Below are positions 22,457 through 25,223 of a DNA stretch of 25,223 bases, one piece after another. A program made the position numbers and the translations under genes. Source of the stretch: UBA3792 sp045576895 (GTDB lineage Bacteria; Bacillota; Clostridia; Christensenellales; CAG-138); contig JAZNHI010000079.1 of assembly GCA_045576895.1 (NCBI GenBank), forward strand, positions 1 to 25,223, written 5' to 3'. How positions within the stretch are numbered: the stretch's first letter is position 1; each line of letters opens with the position of its first letter. The notes beneath the pieces were generated by a model. It ran no database searches and was not told where the DNA came from. It saw only the letters and a list, made by a program, of their open reading frames with translations.

Positions 22457-23686
22457 ATGGAAGAAATGCAACAGATCCAATCAGAACAATATGCGCCGAA
22501 AAAACAAAAGCGAAAGGGATCGATCGCGCTTCTGCTTGTCGGAATCGTTTTGACAACTGTGCTCATAACAGCCGCGGTGACGTGGTTTGCGGCGAAGAGA
22601 ATGTACCGATCGGAAGATGATCGCTTTATCTCTTCCGTAAAGCAGGCAAGGGATATCATACGCAATAATTTTTATTATTACAATGAAAACGATGATGGCT
22701 TTACGGACTCTGTTCTGAAAGGTATCGCATCTGCAACCGGAGACCGTTATGCGGAATACTATACGGAATCGGAATACAGAGAACTGACAAAACAGAATCA
22801 AAGGAGTTTTGTCGGGATCGGTATCCTGACGCAGCTGAACGAGAGCGGCGCTGTCGAGATCATCGATGTATATGAAAACACGCCTGCCTCCGAAGCGGGA
22901 TTGAAACCCGGCGATATCATAACGGAGATCAACGGGATCGTTTTTGACAACGATACGTTGGCGGGATTTCTTGATCATGTACAGGCTGAAGACGGCGCGG
23001 AGAATAACTTTGTGATTCGGCGCGGAGAAGAAACGCTTATGTTTACGATCGTTGCGCGTGAAATCCATACGCCGTCCGTTTCTTACAAAATGCTTACGGA
23101 TTCGATCGGGTATATCCACATTCAGACGTTTCACGGGACCTGTGTCGATGAGACAAAAACGGCTATCGAAGAACTGCAAAAGTCCGGAATGAAGCAGCTT
23201 GTACTGGATCTTCGCGATAATCTGGGAGGATCTCTCTACGACGCGATCGACATTGCCGACCTGTTCCTTCCGAAAAATCATATCGTAACCACGCTGCGTT
23301 CCCGTGACGGAAATGTTGTTGAATACAAGACCAAGAATACCGGACTTGAAATCGAAACGGTTTTGCTCGTCAACGAAATGTCCGCATCCGCAAGCGAATT
23401 GGTAGCAGGTGCGCTGAAGGATTATGAAGCAGCTTATCTGATCGGTACAAAGACATACGGCAAGGGCATCGTACAGACGTTTTATGAAGTATCCGAAACG
23501 AAGGGTTGGCTGAAGCTGACAAGTGATGCGTACTATACGCCGAACGGCGTCTGCGTGCAAGATGAAGGAATCACTCCGAACAAGATCGTGCAGCTTTCCG
23601 AGGAAGCGGAGCGATATACGATTGAGCTCATTCCGTTTGAACTTGATGCGCAGCTGCAGGCTGCGATCGCATATCTGGAGGAATAA
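22457..23686 (+). CDS. S41 family C-terminal processing peptidase (CtpA/CtpB-like)
   Basis: A 409-residue membrane-anchored serine protease from the chosen start. One N-terminal membrane helix (about 23-46) follows a basic KKQKRK, a PDZ domain (about 119-199) contains GIGILTQL and the AGLKPGD motif, and the S41 catalytic domain has LDLRDNLGGSL, SASASE (309-314) for the catalytic serine and TYGKG with Lys336. Such proteases cut the C-termini of exported proteins and often trigger regulated proteolysis. ATG 22457 follows AAGGAAG; the ATGs at 22406 and 22430 lie in or near the terminator. Its stop abuts the ahcY start directly, indicating an operon. Confidence 0.93.
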   Translation: MEEMQQIQSEQYAPKKQKRKGSIALLLVGIVLTTVLITAAVTWFAAKRMYRSEDDRFISSVKQARDIIRNNFYYYNENDDGFTDSVLKGIASATGDRYAEYYTESEYRELTKQNQRSFVGIGILTQLNESGAVEIIDVYENTPASEAGLKPGDIITEINGIVFDNDTLAGFLDHVQAEDGAENNFVIRRGEETLMFTIVAREIHTPSVSYKMLTDSIGYIHIQTFHGTCVDETKTAIEELQKSGMKQLVLDLRDNLGGSLYDAIDIADLFLPKNHIVTTLRSRDGNVVEYKTKNTGLEIETVLLVNEMSASASELVAGALKDYEAAYLIGTKTYGKGIVQTFYEVSETKGWLKLTSDAYYTPNGVCVQDEGITPNKIVQLSEEAERYTIELIPFELDAQLQAAIAYLEE

Positions 23687-24940
23687 ATGAATACGAAACA
23701 GTACTGTGTAGCGAACGAAGCGCTTTATCCGTCCGGTCTCGATAAAATAGAATGGGTCCGTCGCAATATGGCGCTCCTGAATCTGATTGAAGAAAGCTTT
23801 CGGATCGAACAGCCGTTCAAAGGGCTGCGCATCGCTTTGTCGGTGCATCTCGAAGCAAAAACCGCTTATCTCTGCAAGGTTCTGCAGGCAGGCGGCGCGG
23901 AAATGTACGTCACGGGAAGCAATCCGCTTTCCACGCAGGACGACGTGGCCGCAGCTCTTGTGCACGAAGGAATGTCCGTGTTTGCCGTTCACGGCGCGTC
24001 TCCGGACGTCTATGAACAATGCCTTATGCGCGTATTGAAATCAGAACCCGATATTATTATCGATGACGGTGCGGATCTTGTTACGCTGCTTCATACAAAG
24101 CTTCCTCATCTGATTCCGAAGATCATCGGCGGATGCGAAGAAACCACGACCGGGATTCATCGCCTGCTTGCGATGGAGAAGGACGGCACGCTGCGTTTCC
24201 CGATGTTCAGCGTCAACGATGCGCAGTGCAAGCATCTGTTTGACAACCGATACGGAACCGGACAATCCGTATTTGACGGGATCGATCGTACGACCAACCT
24301 GATCGTTGCCGGAAAAACTGTCGTCGTCGCCGGGTACGGATGGTGCGGACGCGGCGTTGCCATGCGCGCAAAAGGACTCGGTGCTCGCGTGATCGTCACG
24401 GAGATCGATCCGATCAAGGCGATCGAAGCGGTCATGGACGGCTTTACTGTCATGCGCATGACGGAAGCGGCAAAGATCGGCGACGTGTTCATTACGGTTA
24501 CGGGAATGTGCGACGTCATTACGGAAGCGCATATGCGTTCCATGAAAAACGGCGTACTGTTATCCAACGCGGGACATTTTGACGTCGAGATCGACGTAGC
24601 GGGCTTAAAGAGAATCGCCGTGGAATCCCGACAGATGAAACCGAACATTACTGGATATCGCCTCGATAACGGGAATTGGCTGTATCTGCTTGCCGAGGGA
24701 AGACTTGTCAACCTTGCATCCGGCGACGGACATCCCGCGGAGATTATGGATATGAGCTTTGCGATCCAGGCGCTTTGCGCAAGGGAACTTGCCGTGAACC
24801 GCCCGAAGGAAGCGCGCGTTTATGCGGTTCCGGATGCGATCGATGCGTTTGTAGCGAACGAAAAACTGAAAAGTATCGGAGCGTCGGTAGACGTTTTGAC
24901 GCAAAAACAAAAAGAATATGCAAATTCATGGAAAGTTTAG
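23687..24940 (+). CDS. ahcY: Adenosylhomocysteinase (short form)
   Basis: A 417-residue NAD-dependent hydrolase splitting S-adenosylhomocysteine into adenosine and homocysteine. Key residues are His54 (SVHLEAKT), Asp127, EETTTG (151-156), Lys182, Asp186 and Asn187 (CKHLFDN), the NAD loop VAGYGWCGRG (214-223), Glu239 and NAGHFD (294-299) with His297. The form lacks the long insertion of eukaryotic enzymes. Many Clostridia use Pfs/LuxS instead, so the methyl-cycle is handled differently here; short archaeal-type enzymes may prefer S-inosylhomocysteine, which cannot be told from sequence alone. The ATG follows the previous stop without a gap and GGAGGA precedes it. Confidence 0.95.
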   Translation: MNTKQYCVANEALYPSGLDKIEWVRRNMALLNLIEESFRIEQPFKGLRIALSVHLEAKTAYLCKVLQAGGAEMYVTGSNPLSTQDDVAAALVHEGMSVFAVHGASPDVYEQCLMRVLKSEPDIIIDDGADLVTLLHTKLPHLIPKIIGGCEETTTGIHRLLAMEKDGTLRFPMFSVNDAQCKHLFDNRYGTGQSVFDGIDRTTNLIVAGKTVVVAGYGWCGRGVAMRAKGLGARVIVTEIDPIKAIEAVMDGFTVMRMTEAAKIGDVFITVTGMCDVITEAHMRSMKNGVLLSNAGHFDVEIDVAGLKRIAVESRQMKPNITGYRLDNGNWLYLLAEGRLVNLASGDGHPAEIMDMSFAIQALCARELAVNRPKEARVYAVPDAIDAFVANEKLKSIGASVDVLTQKQKEYANSWKV

Positions 24941-24941
24941 G

Positions 24942-24970
24942 TTTACAGATCGACTTTTCTGTGTTATAGT
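24942..24970 (+). promoter_or_regulatory. Promoter of the EF-G-like gene
   Basis: TTTACA (24942-24947), 17-bp spacer, TATAGT (24965-24970) preceded by TGT (extended -10). It begins two bases after the ahcY stop. No terminator separates ahcY from it. Confidence 0.85.
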
Positions 24971-24989
24971 AAATTAGTTAAATTGTGTA

Positions 24990-25007
24990 AATCCGTGCAG
25001 ACGGATT
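24990..25007 (+). promoter_or_regulatory. Leader hairpin before the EF-G-like gene
   Basis: AATCCGT (24990-24996) pairs perfectly with ACGGATT (25001-25007), loop GCAG. It is followed by CCATTTTG, too weak a T run for a clear terminator. It lies in the predicted mRNA leader and may affect ahcY read-through or translation. Confidence 0.5.
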
Positions 25008-25044
25008 CCATTTTGAACACCAAATTCCAACAGGGGGAACACAC

Positions 25045-25223
25045 ATGAAATTCTACACCGCGAATGAGATTCGCAACATCGGCGTCTTCGGACACGGCGG
25101 CGAAGGCAAAACTACTTTGACCGAAGCAATGCTTTACAATGCAGGGCTTGTCGATCGTTTCCCGAACAATGCACCTACGACGGATTTCGATCCCGAAGAA
25201 ATCAAACGTTCCATCTCCATCAA
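25045..25223 (+). CDS. Elongation factor G paralogue, N-terminal part (3' end outside window)
   Basis: Only the first 59 residues are present. The G1 motif is GHGGEGKTTL (16-25), differing from canonical EF-G (AHVDAGKTT), and TTDFDPEEIKRSISI occupies the switch I region, a form typical of the EF-G-like second copies in Clostridia. It is a translation GTPase, probably not the main ribosomal translocase, whose gene normally sits with tufA and rpsL. GGGGGAA precedes the ATG. Its own strong promoter lies at 24942-24970. Confidence 0.85.
   Translation, partial: MKFYTANEIRNIGVFGHGGEGKTTLTEAMLYNAGLVDRFPNNAPTTDFDPEEIKRSISI

Noticed and set aside
23640..23700. A SAM or SAH riboswitch before ahcY
   Set aside because: The gene starts directly after the protease stop, so there is no leader to hold one.
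22481..24019. A 512-codon minus-strand frame
   Set aside because: Shadow of the S41 protease and ahcY, with Arg/Phe-rich non-protein-like composition.

Overview
The window looks like chromosomal DNA from a Gram-positive anaerobe of the Bacillota, class Clostridia, with roughly balanced GC judged by eye. The reasons are strong AGGAGG-type ribosome sites, many lipobox lipoproteins with no outer-membrane genes, a Gram-positive type LexA (Cheo) box, a NifZ-like cysteine desulfurase paired with a rhodanese-less ThiI, a DUF378 protein, and secreted proteins with Thr-Pro-Glu linkers like those of uncultured gut Clostridia. The exact taxon cannot be fixed. No phage, transposon, integrase or CRISPR array is seen, and no gap above 300 bases lacks an assigned feature.

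Layout. 1-3299 (+): the end of an OmpR-type response regulator, its histidine kinase (ATGA overlap), then a large lipoprotein preceded by a nested inverted repeat. 3416-4246 (-): a lipoprotein with a ComEC-like metallo-beta-lactamase domain, converging on a bidirectional terminator. 4253-4326: back-to-back promoters whose -35 boxes overlap, with a perfect 20-bp LexA-type palindrome on the rightward start. 4338-4574: the small gene behind that box. 4641-8047 (+): a tight operon of an acidic small protein, an SGNH hydrolase, a membrane acyltransferase, a TSCPD protein and a ROK sugar kinase. 8095-9787 (-): flavin-reductase-like protein, secreted protein and YmfI-like reductase, linked by ATGA overlaps. 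9885-12409 (-): membrane zinc-ribbon protein, 99-aa conserved protein and DUF378 protein. 12596-15162 (+): cysteine desulfurase, ThiI and a small membrane protein. 15225-15301 (+): tRNA-Pro(GGG). 15463-16848 (+): M18 aminopeptidase. 16949-21890 (+): three cell-surface proteins. 21959-22360 (+): small P-loop protein. 22457-24940 (+): S41 protease and adenosylhomocysteinase. 25045 onward (+): start of an EF-G paralogue.

How it works together. Sulfur transfer to tRNA is explained by the desulfurase-ThiI pair. Envelope work is spread over several units: the two-component system with its lipoprotein, the SGNH-acyltransferase pair, the S41 protease, and above all the 16949-21890 cassette (NlpC/P60-like lipoprotein, tail-anchored PIG-L deacetylase, leucine-rich-repeat lipoprotein). 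The most distinctive points are the LexA-type box controlling an uncharacterised 78-aa gene beside a probably leaderless divergent lipoprotein gene, and the three-gene surface cassette. All names rest on motifs read by eye; no database search was run.
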